NCBI RefSeq assembly: GCF_003353175.1
Contig: NZ_QHKS01000016.1
Location: 121,946-185,945 of the forward strand
Direction: 5' to 3'
Length of the DNA: 64,000 nucleotides
Origin: Paraburkholderia lacunae
Lineage (GTDB): Bacteria; Pseudomonadota; Gammaproteobacteria; Burkholderiales; Burkholderiaceae
In this document: positions 24,664 through 32,948 of the stretch, piece after piece
How positions within the stretch are numbered: position 1 is the first letter of the stretch
Layout: each line of letters begins with the position of its first letter
The notes under the pieces: model-generated
What the model was told of the DNA's origin: nothing
The model's database searches: none
Seen by the model: only the letters and a program-made list of their open reading frames with translations
Translations under genes and position numbers: made by a program

Positions 24664-26547
24664 ATGCAACGTTCGATTGCCACCGTCTCGATCAGCGGGA
24701 CCCTTGTCGAGAAGCTGACCGCGATTCAGGCGGCGGGCTTCGAAGGCGTCGAGATCTTCGAAAACGACCTGCTGTATTTCGACGGCTCGCCGGCCGACGT
24801 GCGGCGCATCGCCGACGATCTCGGCCTGAAAATCATGCTGTTCCAGCCGTTCCGCGATTTCGACGGCGTGAGTGCGGAGCGCCTCGCGCGCAATCTCGAT
24901 CGTGCGAAGCGCAAGTTCGACGTGATGCATGAGCTGGGCACGGAGCGCATTCTGGTGTGCAGCAACGTCTCGCCCGACACCATTTGCGACGACGCGCTGA
25001 TGATCGATCAGCTCGGCGCGCTGGCCCGCGCGGCCGAGGCAGCCGGCGTGATCGCCGGTTATGAAGCGCTCGCCTGGGGCAAGCACGTGAAAACCTACCG
25101 GCATGCGTGGAAACTCGTCGACGCGGTCGATCATCCGAATCTCGGGCTCGTGCTCGACAGCTTTCATACGCTATCGCTGAACGATTCGGTGGACGCGATC
25201 GCCGGCATCCCCGGGGAGCGCATCGCTTTCGTGCAGATCGCCGACGCGCCGAAGCTGGCCATGGACGTGCTCGAATGGAGCCGCCACTACCGCTGCTTCC
25301 CGGGCCAGGGCGACTTCGACGTGGCGGGTTTTACCGCGCAGGTCGTCAAAACCGGCTACAAGGGTCCCCTTTCGCTCGAAATTTTCAACGACGGTTTTCG
25401 CGCCGCGCCGACCACCATCACCGCCGCGGACGGTCATCGTTCACTGCTGTTCCTCGAGGAGCAAACCCGCGCGCTGCTCGAATCCACCCAGCAGCCGGTC
25501 GGGCAGCTTTATCAGCCGCCCGCCGTGCCCGCGCACGTCGGCTATCAGTTCCTCGAATTCGCCGTCGACCACGCGACCCGCGCGCAACTCGTCGACTGGC
25601 TCGGCAAGCTGCGCTTTCGCCAGGCCGGCCAGCATCGCTCGAAAGATGTGACGCTGTATCAGCACGGCGCGGCGTCGATCGTGCTGAACGCCGAACCCGA
25701 TTCGTTCGCCAACGCGTTCTTCCAGCAGCACGGTTTGTCGCTGTGCGCGTCGGCCTTTCGCGTCGACGATGCGAACCAGGCATTCGAGCGCGCCGCCGGT
25801 TTCGGCTACGCGCCGTTCTCCGGCCAAATCGGTCCGAACGAGCGCGTATTGCGCGCCGTGCAGGCGCCCGACGGCAGCCTGAATTATTTCGTCGACGAAG
25901 CGCCGGGCCAGCCCACGCTGTTCGAGGCCGATTTCGTCCTGACCGACGTCAACGGTCCAAGCGAAGTGGGTCCGCTCACTCGCATCGACCACGTCTGCCT
26001 GTCGGTGCCGGCGAATTCGCTGGATACGTGGGTGCTGTTTCTGAGAACCGCCTTCGGTTTCGAAGCCGAGCCTGGCGTGCTGGTGCCCGATCCTTACGGG
26101 CTGGTGCGCAGCCGCGCGCTGCGCAGCCGCGACGGCTCGGTGCGCATCGCGTTGAACGCGTCGGTCGACCGGCACACGGCGGTGGCCGAGGCCTTGCACA
26201 CCTATCATGGCTCCGGACTGAACCACGTCGCGTTCAGCACCGGCGACATCTTCAGCGCGATCCCCGAATTCGTCGCCGACGGCGTGCCGGTGCTGCGCAT
26301 CCCACGCAACTACTACGAGGATCTCGCCGCCCGCTACGCGCTGCCAGACGAGACGCTCGACGCGCTGCGCACCCACAACATCCTGTACGACCGGGACGAA
26401 CGCGGCGGCGAATTTTTCCACGCCTATACCGAACTGCTCGACCAGCGCTTTTTCCTCGAAATCGTCGAGCGGCGCGGCGGCTACGACGGCTATGGCGCGG
26501 CCAACGCGGCCGTGCGGCTCGCGGCGCAGGCGCAGCGCCGGAAGTAA
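24664..26547 (+). CDS. quiC: 3-dehydroshikimate dehydratase fused to an HPPD/VOC-like domain (QuiC type)
   Basis: A 627-residue fusion enzyme that dehydrates 3-dehydroshikimate to protocatechuate. The N-terminal TIM barrel (about 1-285) carries the metal ligands E134 (GYEALAWG), D165 (LVLDSFH, with H168), Q191 (FVQIADAP) and E239 (LSLEIFND). These are the same positions reported for the Pseudomonas bacterial two-domain QuiC enzymes. The C-terminal part (about 300-600) is a hydroxyphenylpyruvate-dioxygenase-like VOC domain, with DHVCLSVP, GLNHVAFST and FFLEIVERRGGYDGYG retaining His/His/Glu ligands. The ATG at 24664 follows a GGAG-type site. It completes the shikimate-to-protocatechuate route with the divergent genes. 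Confidence 0.92.
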   Translation: MQRSIATVSISGTLVEKLTAIQAAGFEGVEIFENDLLYFDGSPADVRRIADDLGLKIMLFQPFRDFDGVSAERLARNLDRAKRKFDVMHELGTERILVCSNVSPDTICDDALMIDQLGALARAAEAAGVIAGYEALAWGKHVKTYRHAWKLVDAVDHPNLGLVLDSFHTLSLNDSVDAIAGIPGERIAFVQIADAPKLAMDVLEWSRHYRCFPGQGDFDVAGFTAQVVKTGYKGPLSLEIFNDGFRAAPTTITAADGHRSLLFLEEQTRALLESTQQPVGQLYQPPAVPAHVGYQFLEFAVDHATRAQLVDWLGKLRFRQAGQHRSKDVTLYQHGAASIVLNAEPDSFANAFFQQHGLSLCASAFRVDDANQAFERAAGFGYAPFSGQIGPNERVLRAVQAPDGSLNYFVDEAPGQPTLFEADFVLTDVNGPSEVGPLTRIDHVCLSVPANSLDTWVLFLRTAFGFEAEPGVLVPDPYGLVRSRALRSRDGSVRIALNASVDRHTAVAEALHTYHGSGLNHVAFSTGDIFSAIPEFVADGVPVLRIPRNYYEDLAARYALPDETLDALRTHNILYDRDERGGEFFHAYTELLDQRFFLEIVERRGGYDGYGAANAAVRLAAQAQRRK

Positions 26548-26766
26548 GCGGCGAGGCGCAGCGCCAGCTGGCGCCCTGCGTGGTGCAGTTGTTTGACAAC
26601 CATGACCAGAGCGTCAATGGAATCGGTTCGTCCGGCGGAGCACGGCTCGGGCGAGCCCGCCGCACCGATATAATGGCGGTTGATCCGCGGTCCGGTGCAG
26701 CGCGGCGGCGCCTTTGGCCTGGCACCGCGCGCCAAGCGCGGGCCGGACCGAAACGCCAGGAGAGAT

Positions 26767-27099
26767 ATGAAGAAGTTTGCCGTCGTGCTGTCAGTTCCCC
26801 TGCTCTTTAGCGCTTGCGCGTACTTTCAGAAGAACCCGGATGCCGGCGAGCCCGTCACCGACAAAAACACGCAGCGCTCGGTCAACGACGTGGTCGCCTG
26901 CCTGACGCAGGTGGCGACCAGTCACAACGCCGCGTTCAAGTCGACGGCGATCCCGCAGGGCCAGATGCTCGACTTCGGCGATTCGAATATTGTCAAGGTG
27001 CGCAGCGACAATGGCGCGACCACTTACCGCTTCTACGCGGGCAAGCGCCATGTCGGCAATCTGTGGATCGAGGCGGCCAGCAAAACCTGCGCGCCGTGA
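26767..27099 (+). CDS. Small predicted lipoprotein of unknown function
   Basis: A 110-residue protein with a lipoprotein signal: MKKFAVVLSVPLLFSAC, lipidated Cys at 17. The mature chain includes a stretch VNDVVACLTQVATSHNAAFKSTAIPQGQMLDFGDSN and ends with a beta-rich segment TTYRFYAGKRHVGNLWIEAASKTCAP. It has one further Cys pair that could form a disulfide. No enzymatic motif is seen. An AGGAGAG ribosome site precedes the ATG. Position downstream of quiC is probably incidental. Envelope location is inferred; function unknown. Confidence 0.75.
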   Translation: MKKFAVVLSVPLLFSACAYFQKNPDAGEPVTDKNTQRSVNDVVACLTQVATSHNAAFKSTAIPQGQMLDFGDSNIVKVRSDNGATTYRFYAGKRHVGNLWIEAASKTCAP

Positions 27100-27176
27100 G
27101 GTAAGGAGCGGCAAGTGTAACGTTGGGTAACTTGTTCCGGAGCAATCATAGTGTCACGGTGTTACAGGACAATGTG

Positions 27177-27197
27177 GTCTTAAGAATCGTTTAAGAC
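27177..27197. promoter_or_regulatory. GTCTTAA dyad before the small 86-residue gene
   Basis: Perfect 7-bp arms GTCTTAA and TTAAGAC with a 7-bp centre lie about 50 bp before the ATG at 27245; candidate operator. Confidence 0.35.
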
Positions 27198-27244
27198 TTC
27201 GTACGCATGATCCGTCCGACACTATCCCGCACAAGGTGCGATCC

Positions 27245-27505
27245 ATGAACCAGCCCGATCAAAATCCGAACGACACGCTGGCTCCCGCCAGGCGGCCCAC
27301 CATTTTGCGCCGCCTGCTGAGCCATCACGAACTGGCCACGCTGCTGCTGTTGCTGCATGCGCCGATCGACGCCTCCGCAAAACCCGAGATCCCGCAGCTT
27401 CACGAAGCCGGCTTGATCGAAACGGTATCCGGCGATTCCGGCGCGTCGCATATCCGTTTGACGCCTGAGGGCAATGCGGTGCTGCGCGGGCTTGGGGTGA
27501 AGTAA
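27245..27505 (+). CDS. Small hypothetical protein, possible winged-helix fold
   Basis: An 86-residue protein without recognised family. The middle (ILRRLLSHHELATLLLLLHAPIDASA) and end (IPQLHEAGLIETVSGDSGASHIRLTPEGNAVLRGLGV) resemble the helix-then-wing pattern of short MarR/PadR-like modules, where LTPEGNAVL is a familiar closing helix. No DNA-recognition helix is obvious. The ATG at 27245 was preferred over one three codons earlier. It could be a small regulator or a signal-independent cytosolic protein; function is not claimed. Confidence 0.6.
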   Translation: MNQPDQNPNDTLAPARRPTILRRLLSHHELATLLLLLHAPIDASAKPEIPQLHEAGLIETVSGDSGASHIRLTPEGNAVLRGLGVK

Positions 27506-27590
27506 CTACTCGCGCCTGATCTCAGGGCTCGCTTTCGCAGCCCCCGTTTGCAGCCCCCCTCGCCCCTGCGGTTGTCTATATTTCGTCTTC

Positions 27591-27920
27591 TTAAGCCTGC
27601 CACACGCCGTATCCCGCTTCGCGCAGCCCAATCGCCAGCTCCACTTCCATATCCTGAGCGCCGCGGTAAGGCATTGGATTGAATACTTCATACAGCTCGG
27701 GCACGAGGTGCAGGCCGTAATCGCGCACATAGCGGTTTGCCTGAATGCCGGCCTTATGCCGGTCGAATCTCAGATCCGGGTCTAGTCCCGTCATTCCCAC
27801 ATACACGCACGGCTTGTCGAACCGGTAGTCCGGATTCGCCCGGCGAAAGCGCGCCTCGTTCCAGACCCTGTCGTCCAAGGCGACGACGTACACGTAGTAG
27901 TAATGCTTGCGACGAACCAT
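27591..27920 (-). CDS. GIY-YIG-like small protein
   Basis: A 109-residue protein consisting of little more than a GIY-YIG-like core. The first strand is YYYVYVVAL, the paired strand CVYVGMTG, and then DLRFDRHKAG supplies the usual Arg and His. MEVELAIGLREAGYGVW near the end contains a Glu in the position expected for metal binding. Such domains are nucleases in UvrC and homing enzymes, but free-standing forms often have unknown roles. It starts 8 bp downstream of the AraC gene's end on the same strand and may be cotranscribed with it. Confidence 0.65.
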   Translation of the reverse strand: MVRRKHYYYVYVVALDDRVWNEARFRRANPDYRFDKPCVYVGMTGLDPDLRFDRHKAGIQANRYVRDYGLHLVPELYEVFNPMPYRGAQDMEVELAIGLREAGYGVWQA

Positions 27921-27928
27921 GCGCGAAC

Positions 27929-28696
27929 TCAGCTTCGCGAGGTTCCGTGCAGCAGCATCCGGTACTCGGTCGGCGTCACGCCGACGGTCGCCTTGAATTG
28001 CCGCGTAAAAGCGCTGTGGTCGGTGTAGCCGCAGAGCGCGGCGATATCGGTGACCTTGTCGTGCGAAACCAGCAACGCGGTGGCGGCGTCCAGACGCGTT
28101 TTCAGCAGCACCTGACGCGGCGTCAAATGAAACACTTTATGAAAGTAGCGCTCCAGTTGCGCTACCGACATATCCGCCATCGCCGCAAGCTGTTTCAAAT
28201 TCAACGGCTGCACGTAGTTTTCCTGGATGGACTGCACGACCGCGGCGAGCCTGCTGTACGCGGGATGACTGCCCTCGTCCGCTTTCAGATCGCGCGAAAT
28301 ACCGGCAAGGCCGACCACCTTGCCTGCCGCGTCGCGCAGCGGCTGTTTGCAGGTCAGACACCAGCCGGGCTGGCGCCCCGGATAAAGATGCAGTTCCAGT
28401 TGATCGATTAGCTGGTTGCCGACGTTGATGATCGCTTTGTCCTGCGCAGTGTAGATGCGGCCGAAGCGGCGCGGAAACACGTCTTCGGCGGTCTTGCCGA
28501 GCAGCGCGGCTTTTTCCTTGTAACCGCAGCGCGAGGCGAGCGTGCGATTGACCAGCGCATAGCGCGCCTGCGCGTCCTTGACGAAGAACACGACGTCCGG
28601 CATCGCATCGAACACCGGCTCGAGCAGCGCAAAATGCGACAGCATGCCGGACAGCGTTGCGTCGCCAGCTTCGAGCGGATGAGCGAGCGTGTTCAT
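27929..28696 (-). CDS. AraC-family regulator with N-terminal PAS domain (LhpR-like)
   Basis: A 255-residue regulator. Residues about 20-130 form a PAS domain (FDAMPDVVFFVKDAQARYALVNRTLASRCGYKEK...GLAGISRDLK). Residues about 150-250 form the double helix-turn-helix AraC domain (LNLKQLAAMADMSVAQLERYFHKVFHLTPRQVLLKTRL and VTDIAALCGYTDHSAFTRQFKATVGVTPTEYR). Hydroxyproline catabolism in Pseudomonas is activated by the AraC protein LhpR, so this gene, next to an lhp operon, is probably its counterpart. Its ATG lies just beyond a short 9-bp tandem array. Confidence 0.82.
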   Translation of the reverse strand: MNTLAHPLEAGDATLSGMLSHFALLEPVFDAMPDVVFFVKDAQARYALVNRTLASRCGYKEKAALLGKTAEDVFPRRFGRIYTAQDKAIINVGNQLIDQLELHLYPGRQPGWCLTCKQPLRDAAGKVVGLAGISRDLKADEGSHPAYSRLAAVVQSIQENYVQPLNLKQLAAMADMSVAQLERYFHKVFHLTPRQVLLKTRLDAATALLVSHDKVTDIAALCGYTDHSAFTRQFKATVGVTPTEYRMLLHGTSRS

Positions 28697-28706
28697 CGTG
28701 CGTGTC

Positions 28707-28752
28707 CCGTTTTGTGCCGTTTGTACCGTCTGTACCGTTTGTGCCGTTTATC
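28707..28752. repeat. Short 9-bp tandem array upstream of the araC-type gene
   Basis: Three full copies of CCGTNTGTR at 28717-28743 with degenerate copies on both sides. It lies 10-55 bp upstream of the start codon, where it could alter promoter or ribosome-site spacing. Confidence 0.65.
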
Positions 28753-28860
28753 CATGCATCCGGGCGGTTCGCGTGTGCGGTCGATTATAGGGCCGGGCGG
28801 CGGGGGGAAAATATCCGCCCCGAAGGAAGTCCCCTTGGGGGCGGTCCTCCGGCCCCGGCG

Positions 28861-30135
28861 TCATTCTGACGGCGGCGGCTCGGCGCTCGCCGTCATCAAC
28901 GTGCCGATTTGCGCCGGGGTGAACGGCGGGCGCGGCGCGGCGGCTTGCCAGCCGAAATACAGGCTCGCCGCTGCGCCGCAGATTTTTCCCTGGCACGCGC
29001 CCATGCCGCAGCGGGTGTGCAGCTTGGCCTCGCGCCAGTTCGGATAGGCGCGCACTTCGCCGATGCTCACGTCTTCGCAGCGGCACAGCAGCGTGGCGTC
29101 AGGGGGCGGGGTGCGCGTCGCGCCTTGCAACGCGAACGCCGACTCGACGCGCTGGCCGAAACGCCGCCATCGCGCGCGTTGGGCACATTGTGCGCGCAGC
29201 GGGGCGCCGCTTGCCACCAGCCCCGCGATCTCGCCTTCCACCTGCGCCAACTCCGCGCCGCCGATGCCCGTGCATTCGCCGGCGGCCAGCACGCCGTCGA
29301 CCGAAGTCCGCTGTTCGCTGTCGACGACGATCTCGCCCACCGCGCCGATCTCACAACCCAGCGCCTGCGCAAGCGCGACATTCGGCACGAGTCCGTAACC
29401 GCACGCGAGGCGCTCGCAATCGAGCATCTCGTCGCGTGCGCCGCGCCGGACCGTTACGCGCTCGACACGGCCGTTACCCTGCGCCTCCCGCACGACGCTG
29501 CCGGTCCAGTAACGCAGGCCCGCGAAGCCGCGCGTCAAGCGAACGCCCTGCCACAACTTTGCAGGCTCGGCGAGCAATGAAGCGCCGAAACGCCCGACCT
29601 TCGCCGCCGAGGCCTGCTCGACCACCGCCACCACCCGCGCCCCGGCGGCGCGCGCGGTGGCTAGTGCGGCGAGCAGCAATGGACCGCTGCCTGCAATCAC
29701 GATCCGTTCGCCGCGCACCGGCATGCCGCCTTTGATGAGCGCCTGCAGCGCGCCTGCGCCGGTCACACCGGGCAGCGTCCAGCCGGTGAACGGCAACAGG
29801 CGCTCGCGTGCGCCGGTCGCAAGGATGAGCCGCTCGTAGGTAACGCACACGCCGCCGTGCTCCGCCGATTCGAGCAGCAAACCGCGTGAGCCCAACGGCG
29901 CGATCACGCGGGTCGAAGGCAACAGCGTGACGCCGCGTTGCATGCGCAGAGCGTCGAGCAGCGTGCGTAGCGGTGTTGGCGGCAGAATTCCCGGCCCCTG
30001 TCGCCAGATCTGTCCGCCGGCGCGCGGATTGTCGTCGAGGACCGCGACAGATGCGCCCGCGCGGGCCGCCGCGCACGCGGCATTCAGCCCGGCCGGACCG
30101 GCGCCGACGACGACAATATCGAAGTGCTGTTTCAT
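28861..30135 (-). CDS. lhpE: D-hydroxyproline dehydrogenase, FAD/NAD-binding subunit with BFD-like [2Fe-2S] tail
   Basis: A 424-residue oxidoreductase subunit. It opens with FDIVVVGAGPAGLNAACAAARAG (FAD) and has a second nucleotide fold around GERIVIAGSGPLLLAALATARAAG. The C-terminus carries a BFD-like iron-sulfur module: LLCRCEDVSIGEV...CGMGACQGKICG. Its ATG overlaps the lhpF stop as ATGA. In Pseudomonas the hetero-oligomeric D-hydroxyproline dehydrogenase is made of LhpB, LhpE and LhpF, and the same order is seen here. Similar proteins exist as HcnB of hydrogen cyanide synthase and octopine oxidase subunits; the epimerase neighbour favours hydroxyproline. Confidence 0.82.
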   Translation of the reverse strand: MKQHFDIVVVGAGPAGLNAACAAARAGASVAVLDDNPRAGGQIWRQGPGILPPTPLRTLLDALRMQRGVTLLPSTRVIAPLGSRGLLLESAEHGGVCVTYERLILATGARERLLPFTGWTLPGVTGAGALQALIKGGMPVRGERIVIAGSGPLLLAALATARAAGARVVAVVEQASAAKVGRFGASLLAEPAKLWQGVRLTRGFAGLRYWTGSVVREAQGNGRVERVTVRRGARDEMLDCERLACGYGLVPNVALAQALGCEIGAVGEIVVDSEQRTSVDGVLAAGECTGIGGAELAQVEGEIAGLVASGAPLRAQCAQRARWRRFGQRVESAFALQGATRTPPPDATLLCRCEDVSIGEVRAYPNWREAKLHTRCGMGACQGKICGAAASLYFGWQAAAPRPPFTPAQIGTLMTASAEPPPSE

Positions 30136-30530
30136 CGCGTTGCAGTGTTGCCCGTGGTGTCCGTGGTGTCCGTGGTGTCCGTGGTGTCCGTGGTGTCCGT
30201 GGTGTTCGTGGTGTTCGTGGTGTTCGTGATACCAGTCATGCTTACGGCGCCCGTCATTCCCGTGGTGCACGTGCAAATGGTCTGGCCGTCGTGGCAAAGC
30301 GTCTGGCACGCCAAAGCGTGCTGCCGGCCGTCGATCGTCACGCGGCACTCCTGGCACACGCCCATGCCGCACAGCGCCGCGCGCGGTTCGCCGCCGACCG
30401 AGGTCCGCGTGCCGCTTTTCCCGGCCATGACGAGCGCGGCGGCGACCGTCGTACCGACTTCGACGTCGATGCTTCTATCGTTGATCGTCACGCGGACGCC
30501 CACGCGTCCACCAATAAGCGCGTTAGACAT
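30132..30530 (-). CDS. lhpF: D-hydroxyproline dehydrogenase, small [2Fe-2S] subunit with repeat tail
   Basis: A 132-residue ferredoxin-like subunit. The plant-type 2Fe-2S cysteines are clear: CGMGVCQEC with a fourth Cys in HALAC. The first 95 or so residues match HcnA/OoxA-type gamma subunits. The remainder is a low-complexity tail: (NTT) three times then (DTT) five times, produced by eight copies of a 9-bp repeat. The tail is not part of the family fold and probably hangs free; its length should vary between strains without frameshift. The gene overlaps lhpB by 8 nt (ATGTCTAA) and lhpE by ATGA. Confidence 0.82.
   Translation of the reverse strand: MSNALIGGRVGVRVTINDRSIDVEVGTTVAAALVMAGKSGTRTSVGGEPRAALCGMGVCQECRVTIDGRQHALACQTLCHDGQTICTCTTGMTGAVSMTGITNTTNTTNTTDTTDTTDTTDTTDTTGNTATR
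30154..30225. repeat. 9-bp tandem array inside lhpF (8 copies)
   Basis: GTGGTGTCC five times then GTGGTGTTC three times on the plus strand, in exact 9-bp register. Read on the minus strand it encodes the NTT/DTT tail of the small subunit. Confidence 0.9.
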
Positions 30531-31647
30531 GACAGTTCCGTTTGGTCAATCGCGCCGGCAGATACGGTTCGATAGGAATCGGCGCGGCGCTCCCCATGAT
30601 TTGCGCGGCCAGCAGCTTCGCGGTTGCGACCGAAGTGGTCACGCCCAGCCCCTCGTGGCCGACGGCCAGCCAGACACCCGGCGCGTGCTCGCCGGCCGGA
30701 CCGATCAGCGGCAGACCATCCGGCGACGCCGCGCGAAAGCCGGTCCACGCGCGGATGCCATTGAGTGCCGGCAACACCGGCAGATAGCGCGCCGCGCGTA
30801 GCAGCATCTGCGCGAGCACCGGCATCTCGACAGCGGGATCGGTGGTATCGAACTGGCGCGACGAGCCGATCAGCAATTGGCCGGTAGGCCGCGGCTGCGC
30901 ATTGAACGCCACCGACGTGCCGGCCGCATGGTGCGCGCTCTTGATGTAGCCGAGCTCGAGCAGTTGATGACGAATCAGCGCGGGATAGCGGTCGGTGATC
31001 AACAGATGGCCCTTCTTCGCCTGCAATGGCCATGGCGCAAGCCGCTGTGCTCCCAGGCCATTGGCGACGATCACGTGCGCCGCGCTCACACGCTCGCCGT
31101 CGGCCAGCGTCACGCCATGCGCACCGAGCGCGGCGACTTGCGAGCCGAGCCGCACACGGATACGCGCGGCGCCCGGCGATTGCGTCAACAGCCACTGCGC
31201 GACCCTCGGCGCATACACAATGCTGTCGTGCTCGATCCGCAAACCGCCGGCCATCGATTCCGCCAGCGCCGGCTCGCACGCCCGTAACGCCGCCGCGTCG
31301 AGCAGTTGCGCGGCGACGCCTTGCGCCGCAAACGCGGCCTGCATCGCGCGGGCGGCTTGCCACTCCTCATCGTCCGCTGCGACCCACAGCGTCCCGCAAC
31401 GCGCGAACGCATCGCATGGACGCAACTGCGGCGCCAGTTCCAGCCACAACGCGCGCGAATAGCGACTCAGCGCGAATTCCGCCGGCGAGTCGTTCATCAC
31501 GACGATATGGCCCATGCCCGCCGCCGTCGCACCGCCGCCGATGCCCTGTTCGTCCAGCACCTCGACCCGCATGCCGAGCGCGGCCAGTTCCGCCGCGCAA
31601 GCCGCGCCGACAATGCCCGCCCCGACGACCACCGCGTCCGCTGTCAT
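30523..31647 (-). CDS. lhpB: D-hydroxyproline dehydrogenase, FAD amino-acid oxidase subunit
   Basis: A 374-residue DAO-family flavoprotein. It opens with ADAVVVGAGIVGAACAAELAALGMRVEVLDE, followed by GGATAAGMGHIVVMNDS. Substrate-side features include AKKGHLLITDRYPALIRHQ and FRAASPDGLPLIGPAGE. The C-terminal FAD contact is LAVGHEGLGVTTSVATAKLLA. This is the beta (catalytic) subunit oxidising cis-4-hydroxy-D-proline to pyrroline-4-hydroxy-2-carboxylate. The start at 31647 was chosen because it overlaps the epimerase stop as ATGA; the open frame extends six codons further. Product fed to lhpC. Confidence 0.84.
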   Translation of the reverse strand: MTADAVVVGAGIVGAACAAELAALGMRVEVLDEQGIGGGATAAGMGHIVVMNDSPAEFALSRYSRALWLELAPQLRPCDAFARCGTLWVAADDEEWQAARAMQAAFAAQGVAAQLLDAAALRACEPALAESMAGGLRIEHDSIVYAPRVAQWLLTQSPGAARIRVRLGSQVAALGAHGVTLADGERVSAAHVIVANGLGAQRLAPWPLQAKKGHLLITDRYPALIRHQLLELGYIKSAHHAAGTSVAFNAQPRPTGQLLIGSSRQFDTTDPAVEMPVLAQMLLRAARYLPVLPALNGIRAWTGFRAASPDGLPLIGPAGEHAPGVWLAVGHEGLGVTTSVATAKLLAAQIMGSAAPIPIEPYLPARLTKRNCHV

Positions 31648-32591
31648 GCCGTGCGGATGCCCCATGCGAACGGATCGCGCTCATCGAAGCAGAGGCGCCC
31701 TTCGGCCATGATGTGCGCGTGGCCGGTGATGGTCGGCATGACCGAAACGCCGTCGGCGGCGTGGCGATAGCTCGCCTCGAACACGCTGCCGATGATGCTT
31801 TCCTGCCGCCACACTGCGCCTTCGGCCAATTTGCCGTCGGCGGCGAGGCAGGCGACTTTTGCACTCGTGCCGGTGCCGCACGGCGAGCGGTCGAACGCGT
31901 TGCCCGGACACAGCACGAAGTTGCGGCTGTCAATGCCGTCGCGTGAGCCAGGCCCGAAGAGTTCGATGTGATCGATCAAGGCGCCCTCGGCACCGGTAAT
32001 GCGCTGCGCGATCAAAGCGTCGCGAATCGCCGAACTGAATGCCGTCAGTTCGCCAATGCGCGCGGCTTCCAGCGTGCGTCCATGTTCCGCGACGAGGAAA
32101 AACCAGTTGCCGCCCCATCCAATATCGCCGCTCAGTATGCCGTAGCCCGGCACGTCCACTTGCACGCCTTCGCGATAACGGTAAGCCGGCACGTTGCGCA
32201 CGGCGACGCTGCCGTCCTCGTTGAGCGTCGCTTCGACAACGCCGACCGGCGTTTCGATCCGATGGCGCCCCGGCCCGATCCGTCCCATGTGCGCGAGCGA
32301 AACGACCAGGCCGATCGTGCCGTGCCCGCACATGCCGAGGTAGCCGACATTGTTGAAGAAGATCACGCCCGCCGCGCACGCCGGGTCGTCCGGCTCGCAC
32401 AGCAGCGCGCCGACCACGACATCGGAGCCGCGCGGTTCGGTGACGATGCCCGCGCGCCAGTCGTCGAAATGCGCGCGAAACACGTCGAGGCGCTGCGCCA
32501 ACGTGCCGCCGCCGAGATCCGGGCCACCCGACACCACCAGGCGGGTCGGTTCACCGCCGGTGTGCGAGTCGATAATGTTCAAGGTTTTCAT
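31644..32591 (-). CDS. lhpA: 4-hydroxyproline 2-epimerase
   Basis: A 315-residue member of the proline racemase superfamily. The two catalytic cysteines are C88 in GMCGHGTIGL and C238 in RSPCGTGTSA; having Cys at both sites marks true racemase/epimerases rather than trans-3-hydroxyproline dehydratases, which have Thr at the second. DSHTGGEPTRLV at the N-terminus is standard. It converts trans-4-hydroxy-L-proline to cis-4-hydroxy-D-proline. Start 32591 gives the canonical MKTLNIIDSHTGG; a second ATG lies three codons upstream. It leads the operon lhpA-B-F-E. Confidence 0.9.
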   Translation of the reverse strand: MKTLNIIDSHTGGEPTRLVVSGGPDLGGGTLAQRLDVFRAHFDDWRAGIVTEPRGSDVVVGALLCEPDDPACAAGVIFFNNVGYLGMCGHGTIGLVVSLAHMGRIGPGRHRIETPVGVVEATLNEDGSVAVRNVPAYRYREGVQVDVPGYGILSGDIGWGGNWFFLVAEHGRTLEAARIGELTAFSSAIRDALIAQRITGAEGALIDHIELFGPGSRDGIDSRNFVLCPGNAFDRSPCGTGTSAKVACLAADGKLAEGAVWRQESIIGSVFEASYRHAADGVSVMPTITGHAHIMAEGRLCFDERDPFAWGIRTA

Positions 32592-32948
32592 GACGAGCAT
32601 GGTAGGAATATCCGGCTGGCAAGTCTTGGTGTACGTGCGCGTGGATTGTGACGATTTCGGCATAATCGGCGAGGGCGTCCGGAGGCGCGTCGCGCTATGG
32701 CGACTGACGCGGGCGGCACCCTGATCACCCACGATCGGCGACCGCACAAGACGGCCGGGGCGAGTGCTTCAAGCCATCTCGCCGTCCGTCGCGATTCATC
32801 CTGAAATAGCCGCCTCGCTTCATTAGGACAGACCTGCACGCACAGCCACTATGCCGAAATCGTCATGCGTCACGCGGCAATCGCGCAAGACGACGGCAAT
32901 TTCCCTGCTTACACTGCGCTTCGATTCATCACATTCAGGAGAGCAATC
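32592..32948. promoter_or_regulatory. Divergent lhpA-lhpC control region with inverted 16-bp motif
   Basis: The motif TGACGATTTCGGCATA is present at 32649-32664. Its exact reverse complement, TATGCCGAAATCGTCA, lies at 32850-32865, about 185 bp apart, one near each start codon. The core has dyad character (TG-CGA--TCG-CA pairs). The same regulator probably binds both copies, and the AraC-PAS protein is the obvious candidate. No other gene is seen in this 357-bp gap. Confidence 0.75.

Noticed and set aside
28861..30530. Hydrogen cyanide synthase (hcnAB) reading of the lhpF/lhpE pair
   Set aside because: HcnA/HcnB-like subunits are similar, but the overlapping epimerase, the beta subunit and the divergent deaminase fit hydroxyproline breakdown better.
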